From Phycisphaerales bacterium (GTDB lineage Bacteria > Planctomycetota > Phycisphaerae > Phycisphaerales > SM1A02), in contig JAKVBQ010000004.1 of assembly GCA_022447205.1 (NCBI GenBank), forward strand, positions 1 through 64,000: 64,000 nucleotides of DNA, read 5' to 3'. The notes under the pieces were generated by a model. The model did not search any database. It saw only the letters and a program-made list of their open reading frames with translations, and was not told the DNA's origin. Positions within the stretch are counted from its first letter, which is position 1. Every line of letters begins with the position of its first letter. The position numbers were made by a program, and so were the translations under genes. This document shows positions 24,427 through 34,448 of the stretch, one piece after another.

Positions 24427-26928
24427 ATGCAGTCCGAAGCGCATCGATGGACGTTCCTTGCCGTTCTCCTCGTCATGTGCGTCGTCCTTGGCTGTCATCC
24501 GAGATCACTTCAGGCCCAGGGCACGATGCAGCAGCTGCCCGATCCCATGGGCAGCAAGCAACTCCTCCGGCTCATCGACCGTCACCTGGATCCCGCGCCG
24601 GAGCAGTGGCTTCTCATCGATGAACTGCATGCGACCTACCTCGAGCGATTCAAGGCGCTCCGGGAAGGACCGATCGAGACGTTCCTGTCGGAGTCGAATC
24701 GGATGATGATGTCCGCTTCGATGCCCGATCGGAAGACGTTCGACCGGTTCATGCAGAAACTCGATCGCGTTGAATCGAGAATCAGGTCCGTCGACGACGA
24801 GCTGTTCGAGGCGATCATCCCGCTGCTCTCGGAAGAGGAGGTGCCGGAACTGCTTCGTGCACGCCAGGCTCGCGAGCGGATCCGTCTCATGTCCGGATCC
24901 GCCCGGAACATGGGGACCTCGCCCCCGGCACGCGACCTCTGGTCGACCATCGACTCCGCAGGACTCGACGACACGCAGCTGGATCTCGTCGACGAGGTGA
25001 TGCGCGACTACGAGGCGGGCATCACCGTCCTGCTCCGCAAGTGGCATGACGGCAGTGTGGGCACGATGGGCATCGTGCTCGACGAACTCGAGGCCCGGGG
25101 CTTCGGAGGGGTCGAGTTCGACCCGTTGGATGTCGACGATGAACTGATGAGGCGGATGATGGAAGCGGTGGAAGCGGCCAATCGAACGGCCATGGAACGG
25201 AACTTCGACCATTGTCGCCGTGCACGCGACCTCACCCAGCGCAAGCTGCTCGAACTCTGTGCACTGCTCGATCGGACATCGGCTCGACGGCTGAAGTTGA
25301 CGTACGTCGCCTCCGGACTCTTCCAGGGATTCTCGAGTGTCGTGGGTGAGGAGTTCGACCCCCCGCGAGGTCCCGATCTTCCCGGTGACATCGAGCGGGT
25401 GCTCGAGGACGGTGGACTCCCGTCCGAAGTCCGGAACGAGATCGAGCCTCTTCTCATGGCGGAGCTGAACGCCTACCTGGTCTCGGATCATGCCATCCTC
25501 GACGACCTCTGCAGGATCATCCGTGCGTACGACCCGATGGAGGCGATGGTGGACTTCGATTCGATGGTGATGGGCGAGGGCGAGGAGGAGCCTTCCGCCA
25601 CCGCGCTTCTCTCGAATCGATTCGATGCACTTCGCGAGGATCGCATCGCGCTCGACCGTCTGCATCGGTCGAGGATCCTGGACCTGATCCGTCCGCTTGG
25701 TTTCGAACGGATCAACACGATCATGGAGCAGGGCCCCGTGGATGAAGGGGATGCCCCGGACATCGCGGTGGAGTTCATCGATGGGAACCTGACCCTGCCC
25801 GGCGAGGGTTTCAACTCCCTGAACCGGAACTGGGTGATCGATCCGATCGATGTCCCGGCGCTCGCCCGCATCCGCCGGCTGCTCGGACTCGACGACTCCA
25901 TGGAAGCCGTCCTGGCCGCACTTCATGAACGGTACCTCGAGCAGTGGGCGGAGGATGTCCGGGGGGTGCTGGCGCTGGTCACCGCCGAGGACGATGAGAG
26001 CAGCGAGACCAGCCAGGCGCACCTTGCCCGGGCGATGTCGAGTGCCCGTTCCATCGACCTCGCCTTCTTCGAGGAACTCGCCCTCACCCTGCCCGAGACG
26101 TCCGGCGTGCTGGTCGAAGCGCTTCGCGAGGAACGCCGGTGCGACCATGCATTGCTTCGTGAGTGGTCGGTCGCTTCGAAGCCCGCTCTCTACGAACGAG
26201 TCAACGCCCTTCGCATCCTCCTCGACGCCGACCAGGATCCGGAGGCTCTCGAAGCCTCGCTTGCGGTCGTGTCGGAAGCGGGCTCGGCCCTCGTCGATGC
26301 ACTCGAGGCGCTTGCCACGAGGCGTTTCCTGGGCTGGCATGAAGGTCAGCGGGTGAGGATGCGCCTGTTCGAGGCGATCGAGGATGGCGGTGTGCCACGG
26401 GAGATGTCCCTCCAGTCGCTCGAGGAGGTCACGCGCACCGTCAATGACGGGATCCCGCCGCTCCTCGCGGAGGTGGACGCCGGCGCGAAGCTCTTCGAGG
26501 CGACACTCCTCGAATCCTGCGGTGAAGCTCGACTGGAGACCTTCACGTCCCGGATGCGGGAAGCGGCCCACCCCCGGATCTATCGAGACGCCTCCGACCT
26601 TCGTCCGGTCTTCGCACTCGTTCTCCGGTTGGACGATCTCACCGACGAACAGCGCGAGCGCATCGAGTCGATCGAGGATGACTTCGGTGACTCGTGGGGC
26701 GACCTTTCGCGTCGGATGTCGCGCATCGATCCCTTCGTGAGCTTCGTGATGACCGCCGACATGGAGGCGCAACGTGCGTTGCATGATTCGATGAACCGCT
26801 ACGAACAGCTCGACTTCCAGAGGCAGGAACTGGCCGGCAGGTTCCTTCGCAAGCTGGCCCGATCGCTCGGAGAGGAGCAGCGTGCTCGATTTCGGGTCTT
26901 CAAGGGCGTGCTCGATGGGGCCGGCTGA
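24427..26928 (+). CDS. exported helical-repeat protein, paralogue B
   Basis: An 833-aa paralogue of the preceding product, 40 bases downstream. The signal region (WTFLAVLLVMCVVLGCHP...LQAQG) could be cleaved at AQA-type LQA|QG, as in paralogue A, or lipidated at the LGC cysteine. Both mature proteins start QGTxxQLPDP and share LHxxYLERFxALREG, DLWSxID, LDELEARG-like and YRDA segments in the same order. Repeat helices include QWLLIDELHATYLERFKALR, MEAVLAALHERYLEQW and LTDEQRERIESIEDDFGDSW; the last resembles the LTxxQ helices of Spy/CpxP periplasmic proteins. The start is ATG 24427. Function unknown. Confidence 0.8.
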   Translation: MQSEAHRWTFLAVLLVMCVVLGCHPRSLQAQGTMQQLPDPMGSKQLLRLIDRHLDPAPEQWLLIDELHATYLERFKALREGPIETFLSESNRMMMSASMPDRKTFDRFMQKLDRVESRIRSVDDELFEAIIPLLSEEEVPELLRARQARERIRLMSGSARNMGTSPPARDLWSTIDSAGLDDTQLDLVDEVMRDYEAGITVLLRKWHDGSVGTMGIVLDELEARGFGGVEFDPLDVDDELMRRMMEAVEAANRTAMERNFDHCRRARDLTQRKLLELCALLDRTSARRLKLTYVASGLFQGFSSVVGEEFDPPRGPDLPGDIERVLEDGGLPSEVRNEIEPLLMAELNAYLVSDHAILDDLCRIIRAYDPMEAMVDFDSMVMGEGEEEPSATALLSNRFDALREDRIALDRLHRSRILDLIRPLGFERINTIMEQGPVDEGDAPDIAVEFIDGNLTLPGEGFNSLNRNWVIDPIDVPALARIRRLLGLDDSMEAVLAALHERYLEQWAEDVRGVLALVTAEDDESSETSQAHLARAMSSARSIDLAFFEELALTLPETSGVLVEALREERRCDHALLREWSVASKPALYERVNALRILLDADQDPEALEASLAVVSEAGSALVDALEALATRRFLGWHEGQRVRMRLFEAIEDGGVPREMSLQSLEEVTRTVNDGIPPLLAEVDAGAKLFEATLLESCGEARLETFTSRMREAAHPRIYRDASDLRPVFALVLRLDDLTDEQRERIESIEDDFGDSWGDLSRRMSRIDPFVSFVMTADMEAQRALHDSMNRYEQLDFQRQELAGRFLRKLARSLGEEQRARFRVFKGVLDGAG

Positions 26929-26994
26929 AGCCTCGGGATCCCGACGGTCACCCGCGGACGTGTTCGGGTACGCTTGCGGCTGAAAGGGACGCCC

Positions 26995-28512
26995 ATGTCA
27001 GCACGGCACATTCTTGCGCTCGATGAAGGCACGAGTTCGACCCGAGCGATCATCTTCGATGACCAGGGTGCGATCGCCGGGTCCGCCCAGCGGGAGTTCA
27101 GGCAGATCTTTCCCAGTCCGGGCCTGGTCGAGCATGATCCGGTCGAGATCTGGGACCATCAGCTCGAGGTGATTCGCGGGGCGATTCAGGATGCCGGCAT
27201 CGCGCCCGACTCGATCGCGGGCATCGGCATCACCAACCAGCGGGAGACGATCGTCCTCTGGGACCGCGCGACCGGCGAACCGCTGCACAACGCGATCGTC
27301 TGGCAGGACCGGAGGACGACCGCACGTTGCGAGCAGCTCCGTTCCGACGGGTGCGAGGAGATGATCACCGAACACACCGGCCTCGTGATCGATCCGTACT
27401 TCTCCGGGACCAAGCTCGAATGGCTGCTCGACAACGTGCCCGGTGCGCGGGAGCGCGCCGAACGAGGCGAGCTCGCGGCAGGCACGATCGAATCCTGGCT
27501 CCTCTGGAAGCTCACCGGCGGTCGGCGTCATGCGACCGACGTCTCGAATGCCTGTCGCACGATGCTCTACGACATCCGGACCGGATCATGGAGCGACGAA
27601 CTGCTCGATCTCCTCCGGATTCCCCGTTCGCTTCTGCCCGAAGTCGTCCCTTGCAGCCGGGTGCTCGGAGAGTGCGACCGCGACCTCTTCGGTGCCGAGG
27701 TACCGGTGGGCGGCATGATCGGCGACCAGCAGTCGGCGTTGTTCGGACAGCTCTGTACGCGCGAGGGCATGGCGAAGAGCACCTACGGGACCGGTTGCTT
27801 CCTCCTGATGAACACCGGGGAGCAGATCGTGCGCAGCAAGAACCGGCTCCTGACGACCATCGGTTGGCAGATCGGTGACGAGCCGGTCCAGCATGCACTC
27901 GAGGGTTCGGTCTTCATGGCCGGCGCGTCGATCCAGTGGCTTCGTGATGGACTCGGGATCATCGATTCCGCTCCGGAAGTGAACGAACTCGCCTCGAGCG
28001 TTCCCGACTCCGGCGGGGTCCAGGTGGTGCCGGCATTCGCGGGACTCGGGGCTCCGTACTGGGACCCGACCGCTCGCGGCGCGATCCTCGGACTCACCCG
28101 CGGAAGCACCGCGGCGCACATCGCACGGGCCACGCTCGAGTCGCTCGCCCTGCGTGGGTCCGACGTGCTCGGTGCCATGTCGGGAGACAGCGGCATCGAT
28201 CTCTCGATGCTTCGCGTGGATGGCGGTGCGGCGGCGAGCGATCTCCTGATGCAGATGCAGGCGGATCTCCTGGGCATCCCGGTCGAACGACCCAGGGTGC
28301 TCGAGTCGACCGCCCTGGGCGCCGGCTACATGGCGGGTATCGCGGTCGATGTCTGGAAGGACGTCGCGGAACTCGAATCGCACCGCGAGGTGGACCGCGT
28401 CTTCGAGCCGATGATGGATGAGTCGACCCGCCAGGGGCATCTCGATGCGTGGCGACGCTCGGTCGAACGTGCCCTTCACTGGGTCCGTGAGGATGAGAAG
28501 GAGCAGGCATGA
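26995..28512 (+). CDS. glpK: glycerol kinase
   Basis: Phosphorylates glycerol to sn-glycerol-3-phosphate with ATP. The 505-aa FGGY-family protein has the phosphate loop [63 protein letters not shown] and the C-terminal [14 protein letters not shown]. The start is ATG 26995 with AAAGGGA upstream; an in-frame start at 26974 adds non-family residues. It overlaps glpD by 4 bases, forming glpK-glpD-MFS. Confidence 0.97.
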   Translation: MSARHILALDEGTSSTRAIIFDDQGAIAGSAQREFRQIFPSPGLVEHDPVEIWDHQLEVIRGAIQDAGIAPDSIAGIGITNQRETIVLWDRATGEPLHNAIVWQDRRTTARCEQLRSDGCEEMITEHTGLVIDPYFSGTKLEWLLDNVPGARERAERGELAAGTIESWLLWKLTGGRRHATDVSNACRTMLYDIRTGSWSDELLDLLRIPRSLLPEVVPCSRVLGECDRDLFGAEVPVGGMIGDQQSALFGQLCTREGMAKSTYGTGCFLLMNTGEQIVRSKNRLLTTIGWQIGDEPVQHALEGSVFMAGASIQWLRDGLGIIDSAPEVNELASSVPDSGGVQVVPAFAGLGAPYWDPTARGAILGLTRGSTAAHIARATLESLALRGSDVLGAMSGDSGIDLSMLRVDGGAAASDLLMQMQADLLGIPVERPRVLESTALGAGYMAGIAVDVWKDVAELESHREVDRVFEPMMDESTRQGHLDAWRRSVERALHWVREDEKEQA

Positions 28513-30095
28513 ACAGGGAACGATTGAAGTCCGATCTCGCAGGCGACGTCTTCGACGTCGTCGTGGTCGGCGGGGGGGCCTCCGGTCTCGGTGTCGCCGT
28601 CGATGCCGCATCGCGCGGCTACCGAACCGCACTCTTCGAGTCGCATGACTTCGCGAAGGCGACCTCCAGCCGAAGCACCAAGCTCGTGCACGGCGGTGTT
28701 CGCTACCTCGAGCAGATGAACTTCTCGCTGGTGATGGAGGCGCTTCGAGAGCGCGGTCTCCTCTATGCGAACGCGCCGCACATCGTCACCGACCTCGCCT
28801 TCATCGTCCCGAGTTACAAGTGGTGGGAGGGTCCCTTCTACGGAGTGGGGTTGAAGCTCTACGACGCCCTTGCCGGGAAGCTCAATCTCGAGAAGAGTCG
28901 ACACCTCGGCCGGGAGGCGACGATCGAGGCGATCCCGAACGTCCAGCAGGAGGGTCTCGACGGCGGGACCATGTACCACGACGGGCAGTTCGACGACGCC
29001 AGGCTCGCGGTGACGCTTGCGCGCACCGCGGTCGATCATGGTGCGGTCGTCCTCAACCGGATGCGTGTCATGGAGCTCCTCAAGGAGGACGGTCACATCG
29101 ATCGGGTCCGGGTGCGTGACGAGGAGAGCGGCGAGATGCACGAGGTCCGTGCGTCGGTCGTCGTCAATGCGACCGGGATCTTCTCCGACGAGGTTCGCCG
29201 ACTCGATGATCCGGATGCGGTGGGCATGATCGAGCCCGCCCAGGGGGTCCACCTCGTCCTCGACCGTTCCTTCGGTCCCGGCGACAACGCGATCATGGTG
29301 CCGCACACCGATGACGGTCGGGTGCTCTTCGTCATCCCCTGGCACGACCGGGTGCTGGTGGGAACGACCGACACCCCGATGAAGACCGCCGAACTCGAAC
29401 CGCGGGCACTCGACGAGGAGGTGGAATTCATCCTCCGCAACGCCGCGCGCTACATGGCAAAGGATCCCACGCCGGATGACGTGCTCGGGGTCTTCGCCGG
29501 GCAGCGACCGCTCGTGCATCGTGGCGGCACCGACGCCAGCAGCAAGTCGATCTCCCGTTCCCACGAGGTCGTTGTCAGTGGCTCGGGCCTGGTTTCGATC
29601 ATGGGTGGCAAGTGGACGACGTTCCGGAAGATGGCCGAGGACACGATGGAACATGCGATCGAGGTCGGCATGCTCGAGCCTCGACCGTGCGTCACCGAGG
29701 GGCTTCACCTGCACGGGTGGATGGATCGTGAGGATCCCGACATGCCGGTCGACGACGTGCGTCGCTTCTACGGATCGGATGCCGCGGCACTCGAGGCCCT
29801 GGTCGCCGAGAATCCCGAACTCGGGAAGCCGCTCCACGAGCACCTGCCCTATCGAGGTGCGGAAGTGGTCTGGGCGGTGCGCCACGAGATGGCGTTGAGT
29901 GTCGAGGATGTCCTGGCGCGCCGAACGAGATCCCTGCTCCTCGATGCGCGCGCATCGATCGAGAGCGCACCGTCGGTCGCGTCGATCATGGCTGGTGAAC
30001 TCGGCAGGGACGCGGCATGGGAACGTGACGAGGTCGAGTCCTATCGTGCGCTGGCCTCGGGCTACGTCCTCGGGGACATGCAGTCGCAGGCGTGA
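28509..30095 (+). CDS. glpD: aerobic glycerol-3-phosphate dehydrogenase
   Basis: A membrane-associated FAD enzyme that oxidises glycerol-3-phosphate to dihydroxyacetone phosphate and feeds electrons to quinone. The 528-aa product has the FAD site [10 protein letters not shown], the family motif [17 protein letters not shown], and [15 protein letters not shown] with a C-terminal helical domain ([16 protein letters not shown]). ATGA overlaps join it to glpK, and a GTGATG junction joins it to the MFS gene. Confidence 0.97.
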   Translation: MNRERLKSDLAGDVFDVVVVGGGASGLGVAVDAASRGYRTALFESHDFAKATSSRSTKLVHGGVRYLEQMNFSLVMEALRERGLLYANAPHIVTDLAFIVPSYKWWEGPFYGVGLKLYDALAGKLNLEKSRHLGREATIEAIPNVQQEGLDGGTMYHDGQFDDARLAVTLARTAVDHGAVVLNRMRVMELLKEDGHIDRVRVRDEESGEMHEVRASVVVNATGIFSDEVRRLDDPDAVGMIEPAQGVHLVLDRSFGPGDNAIMVPHTDDGRVLFVIPWHDRVLVGTTDTPMKTAELEPRALDEEVEFILRNAARYMAKDPTPDDVLGVFAGQRPLVHRGGTDASSKSISRSHEVVVSGSGLVSIMGGKWTTFRKMAEDTMEHAIEVGMLEPRPCVTEGLHLHGWMDREDPDMPVDDVRRFYGSDAAALEALVAENPELGKPLHEHLPYRGAEVVWAVRHEMALSVEDVLARRTRSLLLDARASIESAPSVASIMAGELGRDAAWERDEVESYRALASGYVLGDMQSQA

Positions 30096-31387
30096 TGACG
30101 AACAAGGCAGGCAATCAGGTGGTGGATGCGCGTGGCTGGGTCGCCTGGGGCGTCGCGTCCTCGTGTCTCCTCTTCCAGTTCGTGGTGCAGATCCAGCCCT
30201 CGGCGATGATCAAGCCGCTCGAGGTCTCACTGCAGGTCGATGCCGTGGAACTCGGCTGGTTGAGTGCCGCATACTTCCTGAGCTACCTGATCCTGCAGGT
30301 ACCCATGGGCTGGCTCCTGGATCGGTTCGGTCCTCGTCTGGTGCTCGGCACTTCCATGGTGCTTGGATCGATCGGACTGATCTGGTTCGGTACCGCCTCG
30401 ACGCTCGATTCCGCGATCGCGGCACGCGCCGGACTCGGCGTGGCCGGTGCCCCGGCCTTCGCAGCGTCCGCACTCGTCGCATCGCGGGAGTTTCCCGCGT
30501 CTCGCTTCGCACTCATGCTCGGATTGACCGAGGCGTTCACCCTCCTTGGCGGTGTCGCCGTCACCCTCGGCCTGCCGGTGCTCGATCGAGTGGTCAGTCG
30601 GGGTGGTTCCGGCGTGGTGCTCGCGGTGATCTCCGCGGTCCTCGCCCTGGCGTGCTTCCTCCTGGTCAAGGGGCGAACCGGTCCACGTGCCCCTGCACTT
30701 GCTCCAGCCGGACATGGTGATGGGGGAGCTCCCCGTTCCGTGGCCCGTACGATCTTCAATCCGGTGGTTCTCCTCGCCGGCGTGCATGCCGGGCTCTTCT
30801 TCAGCATCATCGCGGCCTTCGGCGGACTCTGGGCGGCTCCGTTCCTGCGCATGCGTCTCGGTCTCGAGGCCGCTGACGCCAGCCAGCCGGTCGCGATCCT
30901 CTTCGCGGCGGGGGTGCTGGGCGCGCCGCTCCTCGGACTGGTTTCGGGACGTGCCCGATGGCGAGGTCCGACCCTCCTCATCGCGTCGTTCATGTGCGCG
31001 GGATCCGCCGCCCTCCTGATCCACGCTCCGGGCGGAGCCTGGTTCGTGGTGTCCTTCCTCGCCCTGCTCGGGTTCTTCGCGGGCGTGTTCGCCGTCGACC
31101 TGGCTGCCGTACAGGATGTGATCGAACCTCGTCGTCGTGGTCTCGCGCTCGGGACGGCGAACATGATGCTCGGCGTGATCGGTGGACCGGTCGTCCTGAT
31201 GCTGGTCGCGGAGTCGCTCGACCGAACCGGTACGTCCGGTTCCGTCGAGGTGCTCGAGGCCTCCATCGACCAGCTCCGGGTCGCGCTTTCGTGGTTCATC
31301 GGGGGCCTGGTGCTCGCGATCCCGGTGGGGATCGCCCTGCTGGTGGCCCTGCGGCGCGAGGTTCTTTCACGTGAACCCATCAGGTAG
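30095..31387 (+). CDS. MFS transporter of the glp operon
   Basis: A 430-aa major-facilitator protein with about 12 hydrophobic segments and the MFS loop 2-3 signature MGWLLDRFGPRLVLG. Its start overlaps the glpD stop (ATG 30095, or GTG 30092 four bases earlier), so it is translated with the glycerol catabolic genes. No GlpF aquaglyceroporin or GlpT is present in the operon. The natural inference is uptake of glycerol, a glycerophosphodiester or a related compound, but it does not look like the OPA-family GlpT and specificity is unproven. Confidence 0.85.
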   Translation: MTNKAGNQVVDARGWVAWGVASSCLLFQFVVQIQPSAMIKPLEVSLQVDAVELGWLSAAYFLSYLILQVPMGWLLDRFGPRLVLGTSMVLGSIGLIWFGTASTLDSAIAARAGLGVAGAPAFAASALVASREFPASRFALMLGLTEAFTLLGGVAVTLGLPVLDRVVSRGGSGVVLAVISAVLALACFLLVKGRTGPRAPALAPAGHGDGGAPRSVARTIFNPVVLLAGVHAGLFFSIIAAFGGLWAAPFLRMRLGLEAADASQPVAILFAAGVLGAPLLGLVSGRARWRGPTLLIASFMCAGSAALLIHAPGGAWFVVSFLALLGFFAGVFAVDLAAVQDVIEPRRRGLALGTANMMLGVIGGPVVLMLVAESLDRTGTSGSVEVLEASIDQLRVALSWFIGGLVLAIPVGIALLVALRREVLSREPIR

Positions 31388-31396
31388 CATCTGTCC

Positions 31397-33448
31397 ATGC
31401 CCATCCTTCGATCCACCTTGATGTTCCTGCTCCTCCTCATCGCCCTCCTCGCCGGAACCGTTGTGCAGGCGATGCCGATCCGGGTGGACGCTGCACGGGC
31501 AACGGATGTTCAACAGGAGGAAGGCAGGCAGTTCGCCTTCGATGAACTGCCCTGGCAGTGCCAGCTGGGCGTGCGGAGTGCGAATCTGTCCGACCGGATC
31601 GCGATCGCGGATCGCGTGGTCCTGGTGCCGGACCTCGCGACGTGGCTGGACGAGATCTCGCGATGGAAGCCCGGTCTCCATTGGCCGGTCCTCATCGAGG
31701 ACGACCGCTACACACCGCTCTTCGTTCGTCGCTTCAAGCCCGCTCGACTGATCCGCCGGCCCTCGATCGGGACCGACCTGCCGACCGATGCCGTGGCACT
31801 TGAACGTGCCGTTCGGGACGCCGCGGTCATGGCCTGGGGTGGGGACCCTTCGTCCGACACCCTCGAGTCGATCTACGAATCGCTCCCATGGTGGACTCCG
31901 CCGGGGATCGTCGCGACGAGCTTCACCGATCCGGCCTGGCCCGCGGCGCTTGCGCTCACCATCGGACATGGCCAGTTGCTGCGCACGCTTGATGGGAGCT
32001 TCGGCAACGTCAACGATTCGCTCGATGAGGCGGGTCTTGCCAGGCTCCAGACCCGTGTGGGGGAGATGTTCTCCGAGTCCGGCTATCCCTGGGGCGGGTC
32101 GGGAGACGCACTGGACGCACTCACGATCTGCCGCGTCATGCCGGTTCGAACGACCGCACCTCTGTCGAAGACGTTGCGCCCGAACGTGCCCGCCGCCCCG
32201 CAGGTCGGTTCGAGGGATCCCCGATCGATCACCGACCTGCTCTGTCGGGACGAGGACGGTGTTCGCTGGGGCATGACCGGCTGGATCTGGGGGAAGAGCA
32301 CGCGTTCGATCTACATGGCGATGTGTTCACTCTTCATCGAGCGTGAGTCGGTCCTGATGGTCAGTGCGTACGAGGATTCCGGAAACTGGGGGGAATATTC
32401 GATCACCGCCGCGGCCGAGATCCTTCGCGAGGCGGAGTACGAGATCATCGGTGTCCAGTCGATGGGGAACGCGAGCGTCGAGGCGTGGCGTCGACTGGTG
32501 ATGAATGGACCCAACGCGGACGTCCTGATCCTGAACACCAGCGGAAGCACGACCAGGATGAACCTGTCGGGGGAGACGGTCGGGACCACCCGAGACATTC
32601 CCGCGCTGAACCGACCGCTCGCCCTGCACATGATCCATTCCTATTCCCTGAACGCACCTGGTTCGAACTCGACCATCGGCGGCAAGTGGCTCGATCGCGG
32701 TGTCTACGCCTACGTCGGCAGTTGCGACGAACCGTACCTGAACGCCTTCACGCCCCCGTCCGTTCTTGCGAGACGAATCGCGAACTACACGCCGTTCCTC
32801 GTCGCCTCCCGCGTCGACACCGGTCCGATGGCACTGCCCTGGCGGATCGTCACCATCGGTGATCCCCTCATGCTCGCGGAGTCACCGCCACGACGTGAAC
32901 GAAGGCGGGTCCGGGTTCCCCTCGAGGAACCACCCGGGTCGATCGACATCCGGCGGAGGACCCTGACGAGGCTGAGCTCGGTGATTGGCAATGACGAGGA
33001 GGTCGTCGATCCCGAGACCCTGCACGACCTGCACCTGCTCGGGCAGGATGAGCTCGCCATGAAGCTCTGGGAGCAGCTCGTGGAGAGGGATGGTGGCAAG
33101 CACTACACGCCTGAACTCGCCCGTGCGGTCCTTCCGGTTCTTCACGCACGCCGCGAGGCGACCGCCTACCTCGCTGCGTATCGAGCGGCCGGCGAACCAG
33201 CTGGTGACTGCCGGGAGATGCTTTGGTCTTTGTGGACCCCGAGATTCCCGGGTCTCCGTTCGCCGTCGGACCTGGCACTCTTCGAACGTGCGTTGCGAAC
33301 CAACCAGATGGGCGATGACCTCGAGGTGCTCCTGCCGGCGGCCGAGCGGATCCTCGGTGCCTCGCAACGCAACGCCGTGATCGCGCGTGCAATGGATCGC
33401 GCGACGATTCCCTACGATCGTGATCGGCTCAAGGCGCTGCTGAAGTAG
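31397..33448 (+). CDS. exported protein of unknown function
   Basis: A 683-aa protein with a clear Sec signal (STLMFLLLLIALLAGTVVQA). It is unrecognised overall. A central segment (about residues 310-500) has alternating strands and helices, including MVSAYEDSGNWGEYSITAAA, DVLILNTSGST and GGKWLDRGVYAYVGSCDEP followed by IVTIGDPLML. The GDPxM ending and the preceding Ser/Gly-rich turn recall caspase-fold C25 peptidase-like secreted proteins, but no certain catalytic His-Cys pair is seen (candidates are HMIHS and GSCDEP). The C-terminus is helical and repeat-like. It overlaps the 3' end of the SGNH gene tail to tail by 20 bases. Confidence 0.65.
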   Translation: MPILRSTLMFLLLLIALLAGTVVQAMPIRVDAARATDVQQEEGRQFAFDELPWQCQLGVRSANLSDRIAIADRVVLVPDLATWLDEISRWKPGLHWPVLIEDDRYTPLFVRRFKPARLIRRPSIGTDLPTDAVALERAVRDAAVMAWGGDPSSDTLESIYESLPWWTPPGIVATSFTDPAWPAALALTIGHGQLLRTLDGSFGNVNDSLDEAGLARLQTRVGEMFSESGYPWGGSGDALDALTICRVMPVRTTAPLSKTLRPNVPAAPQVGSRDPRSITDLLCRDEDGVRWGMTGWIWGKSTRSIYMAMCSLFIERESVLMVSAYEDSGNWGEYSITAAAEILREAEYEIIGVQSMGNASVEAWRRLVMNGPNADVLILNTSGSTTRMNLSGETVGTTRDIPALNRPLALHMIHSYSLNAPGSNSTIGGKWLDRGVYAYVGSCDEPYLNAFTPPSVLARRIANYTPFLVASRVDTGPMALPWRIVTIGDPLMLAESPPRRERRRVRVPLEEPPGSIDIRRRTLTRLSSVIGNDEEVVDPETLHDLHLLGQDELAMKLWEQLVERDGGKHYTPELARAVLPVLHARREATAYLAAYRAAGEPAGDCREMLWSLWTPRFPGLRSPSDLALFERALRTNQMGDDLEVLLPAAERILGASQRNAVIARAMDRATIPYDRDRLKALLK

Positions 33449-34343
33449 CGGCAGGCTCCGCCTCGGCTCCTGTTCCTTCCGGTCTTCGGATCCGTTCGGT
33501 CAGGCTGGCGCGATCGAGCACGAGCTCCGGCATGCGTCCCGTCATCCCAGAAGTTCGATCGGCCTCGAAGTCCGCGGACTGGAGCAGTGCGATCAGGCCT
33601 TCAAGCGTCGGGTGCAGCTTGTCCGGCAGGACCAGGGCGATCTCGTCCTCGGTCGGGTTCCACGTGGTGTCACCGACCAGGAAGGACTTTCCCGAACCCA
33701 GGTTCGAGGTCAGCTCGAAGAGGGGGACGACAGCGGTCCCGGGTCGCGCCTTCGCCCAGTCGTGTATCCGACGATTGGCGGCGTCCATCGTGGCTCGTGT
33801 CGGGACCTGACTTCGTCGGAGCATTCCGCCGATCGCCGCCGACATGTCGGGGATCTCGCCGATGATGAGTGGTGTCTCCAGCTGCGCGAGGAGATCGAGT
33901 CCCTGCTCGAGGCGGGCCAGCCGAGGGTGCACGCCTTCCGGCATGTCCTCGGTTCTCCCGGCCGATCCGTAGACGAACCAGAAGAGAAAGTCGATCGCGA
34001 CCACCAGATCCGGTTCCCACGAACGGACGCGCTCCACGCAGGAGGATCCGAGTGCGAGGGGGCGCATGAAGAAACCGCCGCTTGCGAGATCCAGGACGAC
34101 GAGGTCGTCTTCGGTCTCTGCCGCGACGAGGATGTCCCCGATGCTCACGCCTTCGATGCGGGTGCTTCCATCGGCGAGCGTGATCTCCTCGATCACCCCG
34201 AAGCCGGCGCTTGCGCTTGCGCCGATGACCGCGATCCGCTCGAAGGTCTCCTCCTCATCCGCGGCCCGGGCATCTCCGGTGACGATGCAGGCGAGCATGA
34301 GGGCCAGGGTGGTGGTCAGTGCGTGGATTCCGGTGGGGGGCAT
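33429..34343 (-). CDS. exported SGNH/GDSL-type hydrolase
   Basis: A 304-aa protein with a Sec signal (TTTLALMLACIVTGDARA) and an SGNH-hydrolase core. Block I is IAVIGASASAGFG (nucleophile Ser in GASxS), a Gly-containing block is near ASGGFFMRPL, and block V is LPDKLHPTLEGL (DxxH pair). It is probably an esterase or acyl hydrolase acting in the periplasm; the substrate is unknown. The disordered Ala/Glu/Pro-rich C-terminal tail is encoded where the gene overlaps the convergent upstream gene. Confidence 0.82.
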   Translation of the reverse strand: MPPTGIHALTTTLALMLACIVTGDARAADEEETFERIAVIGASASAGFGVIEEITLADGSTRIEGVSIGDILVAAETEDDLVVLDLASGGFFMRPLALGSSCVERVRSWEPDLVVAIDFLFWFVYGSAGRTEDMPEGVHPRLARLEQGLDLLAQLETPLIIGEIPDMSAAIGGMLRRSQVPTRATMDAANRRIHDWAKARPGTAVVPLFELTSNLGSGKSFLVGDTTWNPTEDEIALVLPDKLHPTLEGLIALLQSADFEADRTSGMTGRMPELVLDRASLTERIRRPEGTGAEAEPAATSAAP

Positions 34344-34448
34344 CCTGTATCCTCGTCATGGTGGTCTTGAAGGCCGGCCTCATTGTCGCGGTTCCCCGCG
34401 GAATGCCAAGCCCGTGTTCCTGCCTTCCTCAATCATGGAGCGAATGAC

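Noticed and set aside
24505-26784. 759-codon minus-strand frame opposite repeat paralogue B, and a similar 696-codon frame at 20140-22230
   Set aside because: Both lie antisense to well-supported genes with signal peptides and have shadow-frame composition; the strong codon bias of the plus-strand genes explains them.
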